Below, piece after piece: positions 51,097-59,131 of a DNA stretch of 64,000 bases. The position numbers and the translations under genes are program-made. Below the pieces are notes generated by a model, which ran no database searches, was not told the origin of the DNA, and saw only the letters and a list, made by a program, of their open reading frames with translations. How positions within the stretch are numbered: the first letter of the stretch is position 1; each line of letters opens with the position of its first letter. This DNA is from Halioxenophilus aromaticivorans (GTDB taxonomy: Bacteria > Pseudomonadota > Gammaproteobacteria > Pseudomonadales > Cellvibrionaceae): the NCBI RefSeq assembly GCF_042850945.1, contig NZ_AP031496.1, positions 434,001-498,000 of the forward strand. Reading direction: 5' to 3'.

Positions 51097-51112
51097 AAGC
51101 ACCTCGTGCTTA
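51096..51112. promoter_or_regulatory. Inverted repeat overlapping the regulator's ribosome-binding site
   Basis: TAAGCAC (51096-51102) and GTGCTTA (51106-51112) form a 7-bp inverted repeat with a 3-bp centre. The centre contains part of the GAGG ribosome-binding site of the sigma-54 activator gene. It could be an mRNA hairpin lowering its translation or an operator for autoregulation. Confidence 0.35.
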
Positions 51113-51506
51113 GGACAATCGCCATACAGCCGGTCGATAATCGCTATTATTTGTTATTGTTATCCTGAAACAGCATCTTTGATGTTTCGCGGAGCCGTTA
51201 ATTCTCTTTTTATTGCTAGCCAATTCAATCACTTGGCCATTGAAACTAGAAGCACTTCTTAGTTCCAACGCCGTGCGGGGCCCGTTGGCCGGATTTTATT
51301 TGTGCGCGGCATTTTGCCGGTACTTACGCTAATGGCCACTATAACGAGTGGGGTTTGTTGCTGTCAAAGTGGCTGCTGGTGGTGATCTGTTGTCTAGGGA
51401 TGCGGCGATTTACGCTCTGGTGTGATTATCATTGGTTCAGTCAGTCATTAACTTCTGATTCGATCTGTAGGCTTTTAGGAAAATGTGAGTTTAACTGAGG
51501 TGAAAA
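51113..51506. other. Intergenic region 51113-51506
   Basis: 394 bp between divergently transcribed genes: the sigma-54 activator and the TPR protein. Promoters for both should lie here. I recognise no further structure. Confidence 0.4.
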
Positions 51507-52286
51507 ATGGACTTATCCAAATTCTTTAAGCGATTGATGCCACAGCGGGATGTGCCGGGCGAGAAAGAGCCGGATGACGAAACTAAGAATACGACTGAAA
51601 TGCTACATCAAGCCATGGATCTTGCGGGTGACGAAAATTACCTTGCCGCAATAGATTTGTTGTCAGAAGTGATTTCCATCGACCCTAATAACGCCCAAGC
51701 TTGGTTTGAGCGGGGAATGGCAAATCTCGAATTGGATAATGATAATTCTGCTCTGAGCGATCTAGACCGCGCATTAGAAATTGCCCCAGATTTCCCCGGC
51801 GCGCGCGAGTGGCGTGCTCGATTATTGAGTTCTCTTGGTCGCTTCGAAGAAGCGGCCCAAGAGCAGAAAGCAATTCTTGAGCGCAGTGCCGGTGCTAAGG
51901 AATCGGCTGGTGTTAATCCTCAGGCTTGGGCGGATTGTGCCTCGTCGTTTATTGCCGCACAAAACAACGAGCAGGCGGTAGCGCTATTGGAGTCGTATTT
52001 TTCTCACCACAGTGCTTATGTAAGCACCTATGCAGTTTACGAAACCGCTCCGATGCGTGCGCTTTCCAAATTGTTAATTCAATCTGGCGATTTTTCTAGC
52101 GCTGTGGAGTTTGCTCAGAAGGCGTACGAAAGTGAACATCGCGTGCCTGCTGATATTCTGGCCTACGCACTAGCCTTAGAAGCAGCGGGAGATAAGCAAA
52201 AGGCGAGAGTATACGCAGAAGAGGCAATGGGAATTAATGATCAGATGCCGGGATGCAAAGAGATCTACGAGCGATTAAAAAACTAA
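51507..52286 (+). CDS. Tetratricopeptide-repeat protein
   Basis: A 259-residue soluble protein with at least three TPR-like helical pairs. Examples are AAIDLLSEVISIDPNNAQAW, ALSDLDRALEIAPDFPGARE, LGRFEEAAQEQKAILE and, near the end, DFSSAVEFAQKAYE with AAGDKQKARVYAEEAM. No signal peptide is seen; the N-terminus is MDLSKFFKRLMPQ. TPR proteins act as protein-binding scaffolds. No partner is evident. ATG 51507 follows a GAGGTG ribosome-binding site. Confidence 0.8.
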   Translation: MDLSKFFKRLMPQRDVPGEKEPDDETKNTTEMLHQAMDLAGDENYLAAIDLLSEVISIDPNNAQAWFERGMANLELDNDNSALSDLDRALEIAPDFPGAREWRARLLSSLGRFEEAAQEQKAILERSAGAKESAGVNPQAWADCASSFIAAQNNEQAVALLESYFSHHSAYVSTYAVYETAPMRALSKLLIQSGDFSSAVEFAQKAYESEHRVPADILAYALALEAAGDKQKARVYAEEAMGINDQMPGCKEIYERLKN

Positions 52287-52396
52287 ACCGCATTGGAGCG
52301 GGTTTAAAACACGGGGGACGTATTTAAACCCCGCGGCGGTGGTTGCTCGCCACGGGTTTATGCTACGTTTAATCGCTACATTTGCTCGAGATGGCG

Positions 52397-53302
52397 TTAG
52401 CGGTTTAACAATTCTCGCTCAATGCGCTCACGAGCCTCTACCGCTTGCACAGCCATTTTCTCCGGGAAGCCAAAGTAAGACACGCAAGAAATAGCATCGC
52501 CGCCCACTTTAAAGGTTTTATTGGCAAAGTTCATATCGCGTAGGGTGGCAAAGATCTCATCAAAGTTAACGTCACCTTCGCCCATGGCCAAGTGTTGGTG
52601 CACGGTAACGTCAGCCTTTCCTCGGCCGTTTAACCACGGTGGGTTGACGATGTAACGGCAGTCCAGTTCTTGGTTAAAAGTGTCGGCAAACAGTACGTGG
52701 GAAAGTTCGTCGCCGGCGTATTCCAACATGGAGCGCACGTCGCCCTTACCCTTGTCGTAGAAGAAGCCGTGGGCTGCGGAGTAAACGTAGGCCAGGTTAT
52801 CGGAGCGGAAAGATTTCACCATGTCGCAGGTTTCGTTATTGAGCTCGCAGAAATCGTAGGGGTGAGATTGAATCTCTACCCGAATGCCTTCTTTTTCAAA
52901 TAATGGCAGTAACTCTTCCATGGAGCGGAACCACATGCCATTGCAGATTTCTTCCTGGTTAGGGTCGCCGGAAAGCTCGGTGTTAATGACTTGCACATCC
53001 ATATCCACGGCAATTTCGATCAACCGCTTCCAGTTGGCCACGGCGTGTTGGCGCTGCTCTTCACTGGGGCCAGACCAACGATACACACAAATAAACGAGG
53101 AGATTTCTACGCCGGCCTGGCGCAGGGCTTTTTTGTATTCTGCTTCGCACTCGCGGGAAAACAGCGGGTGCTTATAAAATGGGTTGATGCGTGGGTGCGG
53201 CGATTGCTCAATGTACTTGTAGCCCCAATCCGCCACCTGGTGCACCATATCGGTAATGCTCATTTGCTTGGCTAATACATCCACATCGAAGGCGATTTTC
53301 AT
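52397..53302 (-). CDS. Sugar phosphate isomerase/epimerase-like TIM-barrel protein
   Basis: A 301-residue protein. ATG 53302 has a GTGGAGAC ribosome-binding site and is preferred over an upstream start at 53314. It has the xylose-isomerase-like TIM barrel (AP endonuclease 2 superfamily): YIEQSPHPRINPFY, VQVINTELSGDP, IRVEIQSHPYDFCE, SHVLFADTFNQ and HLAMGEGDVNFDEIF carry the acidic and His residues that usually bind a divalent metal. The family isomerises or epimerises sugars or inositols. The substrate is unknown. It stands alone. Confidence 0.82.
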   Translation of the reverse strand: MKIAFDVDVLAKQMSITDMVHQVADWGYKYIEQSPHPRINPFYKHPLFSRECEAEYKKALRQAGVEISSFICVYRWSGPSEEQRQHAVANWKRLIEIAVDMDVQVINTELSGDPNQEEICNGMWFRSMEELLPLFEKEGIRVEIQSHPYDFCELNNETCDMVKSFRSDNLAYVYSAAHGFFYDKGKGDVRSMLEYAGDELSHVLFADTFNQELDCRYIVNPPWLNGRGKADVTVHQHLAMGEGDVNFDEIFATLRDMNFANKTFKVGGDAISCVSYFGFPEKMAVQAVEARERIERELLNR

Positions 53303-53633
53303 GAGTGTCTCCACGTTATCGTTATTGTGTTGGGCCGAGCATTGCCACAGCCAATTCAGTGCATCAGCCGGTATGGCTGCTTGTTTTATTCACGGTGCTT
53401 TGCCGGTGGTCTCTTTGACTTGCAAGCGCTACTTACTCGCAAGTGCTTCGCGGGCAAATGGTTTAATGGCATTGCAAAACCACCAATGAAACAAATAGTT
53501 CAAAATAGTAAAACGTAGAATATACGGTTCATTTGGCGTTTTCAAACGGAAATTGCGAATGCCGGCAAATGCCCCAGAGCAAATGCCACAGCGGGCAGGC
53601 GTTACACGGATCGATATTCACAAAGAGGCCGCT
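53303..53633. other. Intergenic region 53303-53633
   Basis: 331 bp between the divergent isomerase-like gene and the next hypothetical gene. An in-frame upstream extension of the right-hand gene (from 53553) is possible but lacks a ribosome-binding site. No other structure was seen. Confidence 0.4.
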
Positions 53634-54341
53634 ATGAAAGACTTCTTCCAGTACTATCACCGAGTCAGCGACGGCCAGGCAGCAAACTGGGTAGTTGCGC
53701 AGTGCACCGGCCCGCGCCATAGCTTACATACCGTGGTGCCTACAGGGTTTGAAGCCTACGCACGTATTGAACACCCCTACTGGCGAGTGCCAAAACCAGC
53801 TGGGCCAGGTAACAGTGTAGAACAGCTGATTGCTGTGCCCTGCTCGGAGGTGCCACCGGCTGCCAAGGCCGCGCTCTATCCGGGGTGTGGCTACGCCTAT
53901 GATGGCATAGAGCCGCCTTTGGAGGGTGAGCTGTCACCGGCCGCGGTGCAAAGCGTGTTTGCCGTGCTGGGGCAGGCCAGTACCGCAGAGCAACCGGTGT
54001 ACTGCGGTATCTGGGAGGGCTTCGGTTACTTGCGCGGTGAGCAGGGCATCGCCCAGTTTGCTAGCACGCTGGGGCAGGAGTATCTGCTTTTCCAGTCCAC
54101 CTTAGCTGAGGTAGAGCAGGCCTGGCAGGCCGCCTGGCGGGAGAGCCAAGCTGCGGGCTTTTTGGGTGTATCTGGGTTTGTGCCCAATGCTCTGTGGCCA
54201 GCGGATAGAGCTTGGTATCTAGCTGTACCTTTTCAAGCCACGCGTTCGTATTTGGCTGGCTCGCAACAGTTGGTGCAGGCGCTGTATAGCGCTGCGGATT
54301 TGGAAGTGTCCCAGGCGGAGCCTTTGGAGGAATTCTTCTAG
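53634..54341 (+). CDS. Uncharacterised soluble protein
   Basis: A 235-residue protein starting MKDFFQYYHRVSDGQ at ATG 53634, which has an AAAGAGG ribosome-binding site. It has aromatic-rich blocks (YARIEHPYWRVPKP, GIWEGFGYLRGEQGI, FVPNALWPADRAWYLAVPF) and no signal peptide, membrane helix or catalytic motif that I recognise. It resembles a family of hypothetical proteins annotated in other bacteria, but I cannot name it. Alone between two unrelated units. Confidence 0.65.
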   Translation: MKDFFQYYHRVSDGQAANWVVAQCTGPRHSLHTVVPTGFEAYARIEHPYWRVPKPAGPGNSVEQLIAVPCSEVPPAAKAALYPGCGYAYDGIEPPLEGELSPAAVQSVFAVLGQASTAEQPVYCGIWEGFGYLRGEQGIAQFASTLGQEYLLFQSTLAEVEQAWQAAWRESQAAGFLGVSGFVPNALWPADRAWYLAVPFQATRSYLAGSQQLVQALYSAADLEVSQAEPLEEFF

Positions 54342-54456
54342 CGGATCTGAGGGCTTAAAAAGATCTGACAATTGTCACCTCACATCAATGACTGACCACA
54401 CTACAATAGCGCCCAGCTTGGTTTCACAATCTTTCTAAATTCACAGGAGAAAGAGG

Positions 54457-54885
54457 ATGAAACCAATGAGTCTTAAAAAGTTTGAGCAAAGCGATTATTG
54501 GCGGCGAGCGCTCAGTTCGGAGGGTGCAGCCGGGGGAATTTTATTAATGGGTTGTTTTGCGTTGGGCTTTTCACAATTTGCTCTTTCGCAGCTAAGCCTT
54601 TCACAGCTAGATCTTTCACAGCTAGGCCTTTCACAAATAGACAGCGGACAGCTAACATCGCTACAGCAGATGATATCGCTTTGGGCAGTAGTGTTCGGTG
54701 AGCCTAACGGGCTTGCTTTTTTGCTAACCCTGATTTCGGAAACAATGACCGGTAGTATGACAGACGCAGTGGCAGATACCTTGGTAGCCTACCTACAACA
54801 GGGTGTAACGGAGCTACAAAGCCTGTTGCCAAGCACAGTAGCCTTTTGGCTAGGTGTGGCAGCAGCTAATGTGTGGGAGGTGTAG
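54457..54885 (+). CDS. Small membrane-associated protein with pentapeptide-type repeats
   Basis: A 142-residue protein. After a hydrophobic stretch (AAGGILLMGCFALGFSQF) come five-residue repeats ALSQL, SLSQL, DLSQL, GLSQI and DSGQL (about residues 42-66). They are encoded by a 15-bp tandem DNA repeat. The C-terminal part is hydrophobic (STVAFWLGVAAANVW). The start has an AGGAGAAAGAGG ribosome-binding region. It ends 3 bp before the histidine kinase gene, so it is probably part of the same operon, perhaps as an accessory sensor. Function unknown. Confidence 0.65.
   Translation: MKPMSLKKFEQSDYWRRALSSEGAAGGILLMGCFALGFSQFALSQLSLSQLDLSQLGLSQIDSGQLTSLQQMISLWAVVFGEPNGLAFLLTLISETMTGSMTDAVADTLVAYLQQGVTELQSLLPSTVAFWLGVAAANVWEV
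54568..54650 (+). repeat. 15-bp in-frame tandem repeat (CTTTCACAGCTAG-type)
   Basis: Five imperfect copies of a 15-bp unit built on ctttcacagctag encode the pentapeptide repeat of the 54457 gene. Third positions and some first positions differ between copies, so the repeat has been kept under protein-level constraint or is in early decay. Confidence 0.7.
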
Positions 54886-54888
54886 ATA

Positions 54889-56007
54889 ATGAGCTCACTC
54901 GACATAACAAATTATACTGCCCCTGCGATCAAAAATAGCCCGGCAGAAAAGTGGAACCTTATTTCCGCACTGTTTACGTTATTTTATTTTTTTACGCTGT
55001 ACGCAAACTGGGGGGAATATTCCAGCGCTTTCAAAGTGTTCGCTTTCGTGGTCTATGCAGCTTACATGGCGGTGTATTTTTATACCTTGCGTGTAAGCGG
55101 AAACGACGCGGTAGTGCCGGTGGCAGCATTGCTGGCCATTGCTGTGGTGGGCACCTGCTTTTATTCCGGTAGTTATATTCTTTACAGTTACGCAGCATTT
55201 TTTGCTGGCTATTATTTTAAGCGCAACCACGCAATAGCCTTTTTGGCGCTTACAGTGGCGTGTTTGCTGATTGCGGCAACCCTGTTGGAATTGTGGCACT
55301 GGTATTTTATGGGGCCTGCGTTGTTGCTTACGGTGGGATTATTTTTATTTGGCCGCTTTAGCTTGCAGGAGGCATTTCACGATTACGTAAAAACCCAACA
55401 AAGCGAAAAGCTAGAGCAATTGGCCGCCATTGCCGAGCGAGAGCGCATTGCCAGGGATATGCACGATTTATTGGGCCATTCGTTGTCGTCCTTGGCCTTG
55501 AAGTCGGAATTGGCCGATAAACTGATCGCTAAGCAAAAAATAGAACAAGCGCAGGAGGAGATTCGCCAGGTGGCAGAACTTTCCCGCGCTACCCTATCGG
55601 AAATAAGAGCCGCCATCACGGGGTTAAAGCTCGAGGGTTTGGCCGGCGTGGTTGATACGTTAAGCCAACAATTAAAGCAACAGGGTTTTGATGTTAAACA
55701 GACGGTAGAGTTGCCGGCACTATCGGCTAAGGTCGAATCCGCATTGATCTTTTTGTGCAAATCCTGGGTGACCAATATTCTGCAACACAGCTCTGCCAAT
55801 ACCGTAGCCTTAACCTTGCAGGCAGAAGGCGAATCGATTGTGTTGAGTATTCAAGATGATGGCAAGGTAACCAATATAACGCCGGGCAACGGAATCTCCG
55901 GTATGCGAGCGCGGGTAAAAGCGCTGGCCGGCGAGATGACTCTCGATACCCATCACGGGGTAAAGGTGTCAATCACTTTGCCTTTATTGGCCCAGGGCGA
56001 GGTGTAA
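54889..56007 (+). CDS. DesK-type sensor histidine kinase
   Basis: A 372-residue inner-membrane kinase. The N-terminal half has five or six hydrophobic helices (LISALFTLFYFFTLYANW, VFAFVVYAAYMAVYFYTL, VPVAALLAIAVVGTCFY, IAFLALTVACLLIAATLLEL). The HisKA_3 box has His192 in RERIARDMHDLLGHSLSSL. The ATPase domain ends DDGKVTNITPGNGISGMRARVKAL. The layout matches DesK, a membrane-fluidity sensor. It is 3 bp from the repeat protein upstream and 3 bp from the cognate response regulator downstream. Confidence 0.92.
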   Translation: MSSLDITNYTAPAIKNSPAEKWNLISALFTLFYFFTLYANWGEYSSAFKVFAFVVYAAYMAVYFYTLRVSGNDAVVPVAALLAIAVVGTCFYSGSYILYSYAAFFAGYYFKRNHAIAFLALTVACLLIAATLLELWHWYFMGPALLLTVGLFLFGRFSLQEAFHDYVKTQQSEKLEQLAAIAERERIARDMHDLLGHSLSSLALKSELADKLIAKQKIEQAQEEIRQVAELSRATLSEIRAAITGLKLEGLAGVVDTLSQQLKQQGFDVKQTVELPALSAKVESALIFLCKSWVTNILQHSSANTVALTLQAEGESIVLSIQDDGKVTNITPGNGISGMRARVKALAGEMTLDTHHGVKVSITLPLLAQGEV

Positions 56008-56010
56008 ACC

Positions 56011-56610
56011 ATGAACGTGTTGGTGGTGGAAGATCAGGCTTTGGTGCGCGGTGCTATTGGCAGTTTGCTGGGCTTGGAAAGCGGAATCGACGTGGTGGGC
56101 TTGGCCGAGCATGGCCAGGCAGCGCTAGCCCTAATAGCCAACAACCCGCCGGATATTGTGCTCACCGATATTGAAATGCCAGAAATGACCGGCCTGGAGT
56201 TGGCGGCGGAAATCCAACGCCATCACAGTCAAATTCACGTGGTGGTGATGACCACGTTTTCTAAATCCGGTTATATCAAACGGGCATTGGATTTGGGGGT
56301 AAAAGCGTTTATTTTAAAAGAGCAGCCCACCGAGTATTTAACCTCGGCATTAGCGGCGGTGATGCAAGGTAAGCGAGTGATTGAGCCGGAGTTGGCATTG
56401 ATGGCGCTAGACGATAACGACCCGTTATCCGACAAAGAACGCCAAGCCATTCGCTTGGCCGGGGAGGGCATGGCCACCAAACTCATTGCCCAGCGCCTGT
56501 GCTTATCCGAGGGCACGGTACGCAATTATTTATCCGAAGCCATTGCCAAACTCAACGCAACCAACCGCATTGATGCGGCTCGTATTGCCAAGCAAAAAGG
56601 TTGGATTTAG
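56011..56610 (+). CDS. DesR/NarL-type response regulator
   Basis: A 199-residue transcription factor. The receiver domain has ED at 7-8, phospho-acceptor Asp53 in IVLTDIEMPEMTG, and Lys in FILKEQPTEYL. The LuxR-type helix-turn-helix is LSDKERQAIRLAGEGMATKLIAQRLCLSEGTVRNYLSEA. It is the partner of the DesK-like kinase. Its stop codon overlaps the stop of the convergent lipoprotein gene by two bases. Confidence 0.94.
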   Translation: MNVLVVEDQALVRGAIGSLLGLESGIDVVGLAEHGQAALALIANNPPDIVLTDIEMPEMTGLELAAEIQRHHSQIHVVVMTTFSKSGYIKRALDLGVKAFILKEQPTEYLTSALAAVMQGKRVIEPELALMALDDNDPLSDKERQAIRLAGEGMATKLIAQRLCLSEGTVRNYLSEAIAKLNATNRIDAARIAKQKGWI

Positions 56611-57386
56611 CCGTCGCTTTCCAATGCTTCAATATCCGGCTCGCCATCTTCAACGTCAACACAACCCAAACCCTGCCCATAACCCATTAAATAGGCTCGG
56701 CGCACGTTCCCTCGGCTGGCGGTTTCGGCTTTTATGCGGTCTTTTTCATCGGCGTTGGTGGCGGCGCGGACGGACTGGATCACCGGTTGGAATGGGCCTT
56801 TGATGGTTTCTACGGCCATATCTTTAAAATAGCTGCCCAAACGCTGCATGGCCGTGGCTTTGGCTTGGGGTGGGGAGTCTTCGGCTTTTTCGCCCAGGCC
56901 GGCGTCGATCATGGCGATTTCTGCATTGATCTTTTCACAATTGCCGATTTTCTCTGCTGCCAGGGCCTCTTCGTTTAACTCAGCCGTGGAGTTGGTCGCG
57001 CTTGCTTTGGCGTCGCTTTGGTCTTCCGTGGTGTTTTGCGCGGTTTGGGTTAATAGAGTTTCGTCACCTGGGGTTTCTGCAGCCAATTTATCTGCGGCTA
57101 GGGTATCGGCGGCCAAGGTTTCGGCAATAATGGCTTCGGTGTTATCAATGCTATCGGCGTCGGCTGCCAGCTCGGCCTGTTGGATGCCGTCTTGAAGTTT
57201 GGCTACGGCCTCGCCGATGTTGTCATCTGCGGTGGGCGAGCGATATAGGCTGGGGATGTCCTGGGGCTTGAGGGTGACTTTGTTTTTAAGCCCCAGATGC
57301 TGGCTACTGGAGCAGCCAGCTAGCGAAAAGAAAACCGAGAATAAAACAACTGTGCTGAGCGCAGCCTGTGTGTAATTGCGATTCAT
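56607..57386 (-). CDS. Hypothetical lipoprotein with Ala/Glu/Asp-rich middle
   Basis: A 259-residue protein from ATG 57386; the in-frame start at 57404 is less likely. The lipoprotein signal is VVLFSVFFSLAGCSSS. A low-complexity Ala/Asp/Glu/Thr region with ETLAADTLAADKLAAETPG repeats leads to a C-terminal helical part (KATAMQRLGSYFKDMAVETI, GNVRRAYLMGYGQGLGCVD). No domain is recognised. It converges with the response regulator gene with overlapping stop codons and precedes the chp genes, but has its own orientation and promoter region. Confidence 0.7.
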   Translation of the reverse strand: MNRNYTQAALSTVVLFSVFFSLAGCSSSQHLGLKNKVTLKPQDIPSLYRSPTADDNIGEAVAKLQDGIQQAELAADADSIDNTEAIIAETLAADTLAADKLAAETPGDETLLTQTAQNTTEDQSDAKASATNSTAELNEEALAAEKIGNCEKINAEIAMIDAGLGEKAEDSPPQAKATAMQRLGSYFKDMAVETIKGPFQPVIQSVRAATNADEKDRIKAETASRGNVRRAYLMGYGQGLGCVDVEDGEPDIEALESDG

Positions 57387-57510
57387 TTGCCACCTCACTA
57401 TCAAAACTATGAGGGCACTATAACCATATTTGCGCCAAATAAATGCGGCCAGTGGTTATTTTTTGGCGGTATTTGTAAATTGAGTGCTAAGGCGGGCGCG
57501 TCTCTGGTGG

Positions 57511-57993
57511 TTAGTCCATATCCAACTCTAAAAAAGCGCGTTCCAAGGCTGCGAGATCGGGGATGATGGCTTCTTCGGCGGCCATGGCTACGTGCATTAA
57601 ATCGTAGGCTTTGGTTTCTACGCCTTCTACCTCGTGGACATGGGCGTTTTCTACCTGGGCTAGACGAGGAATGCCCTGGGTGAGTATGGCGATATAGGGC
57701 AGGTCGTCGCTTACGCCGGTGGTGTTTAAAATGCCGATGCGGCTGCGCGAAGCCACACCTGGATAGCTGCCGCCATTGATCATTTCATAGCAAACCAAAG
57801 GTATTAACGTGTTGCGCCAATGAACCTCGCCCTGGTACCAGTCTGGCCCGCGGGAGCCTCTGGAAGGCAGGCTGTAAGGAATCATTTCCGCCACCGACAC
57901 GGTAGGTAATAACAGGTTTTGGTCGGCCATGGGTAGCAGTAAACAAGGTAGGGTATCCAGGGCTTCTTGGTCGGTGGTTGTAAGGTCGCTCAT
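57511..57993 (-). CDS. chpC: CheW-like chemotaxis adaptor (ChpC)
   Basis: A 160-residue protein. ATG 57993 has an AAGAGAG ribosome-binding site; a longer in-frame version would overlap chpB. It is a single CheW domain: PCLLLPMADQNLLLPTVSVAEMIP, WRNTLIPLVCYEMING and IGILNTTG. CheW proteins link receptors to the CheA-type kinase. Its place after the ChpB and ChpA genes identifies it as ChpC of the pilus chemosensory (Pil-Chp) system, which controls type IV pilus function and cAMP in Pseudomonas. Confidence 0.87.
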   Translation of the reverse strand: MSDLTTTDQEALDTLPCLLLPMADQNLLLPTVSVAEMIPYSLPSRGSRGPDWYQGEVHWRNTLIPLVCYEMINGGSYPGVASRSRIGILNTTGVSDDLPYIAILTQGIPRLAQVENAHVHEVEGVETKAYDLMHVAMAAEEAIIPDLAALERAFLELDMD

Positions 57994-58147
57994 AGTGCTC
58001 TCTTGTCGTTCTGCTGCTGGCTCTGGATTGAGAAGCAGCACGTTGTTATCTCGAATAATCAGTCTGTTGGTTGATGCGCGGCTGTGATGGCTTATCAGCG
58101 TAATTGTGCTAATGGCTTTCAGGGCAACGGTTAAACCGGGCCAATCG

Positions 58148-59071
58148 TTAAGCCCGACCCACCGTCTCGGCCAACTTGGCTGCCAGCTCTGACGGCGTAG
58201 CACTGTAGCTAGCACAGCCGCTAGCCCGCACCGCCTCGGGCATGGCGTTAACTACGCAGCTATCCGGTGCTTGCGTCCACACCGTGCCGCCTTTACTGGC
58301 ATATAGGCGGGCGGCGGCAGCGCCGTCGTTGCCCATGCCAGAAAATACAATGACCCCGCCTAAATGCCTTGGCCTGCGGTTAAATTCCACTGCGATGCCG
58401 TCCAAGGAGGGGTGATAGCGCCCGGGCCAAGGGTGGGCTTCTATCAATAAGGCATCATTGGCCAAAATAGTCAGCCGTTGGTCGCTGGGGGCGATAACGA
58501 TGTCGCCGCGCTGCAAGCGTGCCCCGGTTTTGGCAGCTCGAGCGTTAAATCCATTGCGGCCGTTTAGCGTTTTCACCAAATGGCTTTCAAAGCCAGGATT
58601 AATGTGCTGGCCGTACAAAAAGCCCACCGGGCACTGGCCGGGTAAAGCACTGATAAATTCAGCCACAGCCTCGGGGCCGCCGGCGGAACCCATCAGCAAC
58701 CACACTTGGTCATTTGACACCCCACCCGGGATGGTGACCTCGGCCAACATGCTGGCCACCTTCAACGCGATTCGTCTGAGCCAGTGCGCTCGTTGGTCTT
58801 CGGCTTTGGGTAAGGGGCTGTCTAGGTATAGTGTGGGCATGTCCCCCAGGCTGTGCAGCCAGTGGTCAGTGGTGTCACTGTCCGCTTCCAGGCTCAAATC
58901 CACCAGCGCCAATTGGCAGTTGGCCAACTCCGCTGTAAAACCGGGCCAACCGCTGCTGGTAACGTTGGGCGCCACCAGCACGCCAAATCCCAGACCGGTG
59001 ACGCAAGCGGTCAGTGCTCGGCGAACTTCGCCCTGTTCGCTGGCGATGACTATGACTGTTGGCATCGCCAT
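58148..59071 (-). CDS. chpB: Chemotaxis methylesterase of the Pil-Chp system (ChpB, CheB family)
   Basis: A 307-residue protein. A degenerate receiver-like N-terminal half (about 1-120) is followed by the CheB methylesterase domain. The catalytic Ser is in LLMGSAGGPEAV, His in YGQHINPGFES and Asp in VFSGMGNDGAAAA. It removes methyl groups from the chemoreceptor PilJ. It lies 60 bp after chpA and upstream of chpC. The receiver half lacks the usual acidic phosphorylation pocket (IVIASEQGEV where DD is expected), as in Pseudomonas ChpB. Confidence 0.88.
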   Translation of the reverse strand: MAMPTVIVIASEQGEVRRALTACVTGLGFGVLVAPNVTSSGWPGFTAELANCQLALVDLSLEADSDTTDHWLHSLGDMPTLYLDSPLPKAEDQRAHWLRRIALKVASMLAEVTIPGGVSNDQVWLLMGSAGGPEAVAEFISALPGQCPVGFLYGQHINPGFESHLVKTLNGRNGFNARAAKTGARLQRGDIVIAPSDQRLTILANDALLIEAHPWPGRYHPSLDGIAVEFNRRPRHLGGVIVFSGMGNDGAAAARLYASKGGTVWTQAPDSCVVNAMPEAVRASGCASYSATPSELAAKLAETVGRA

Positions 59072-59131
59072 ACCTAACTGTGCTCGTTAACGGCTTTGGC
59101 CGATACTCACCGGTGGGTTACCGGCGCGCCG

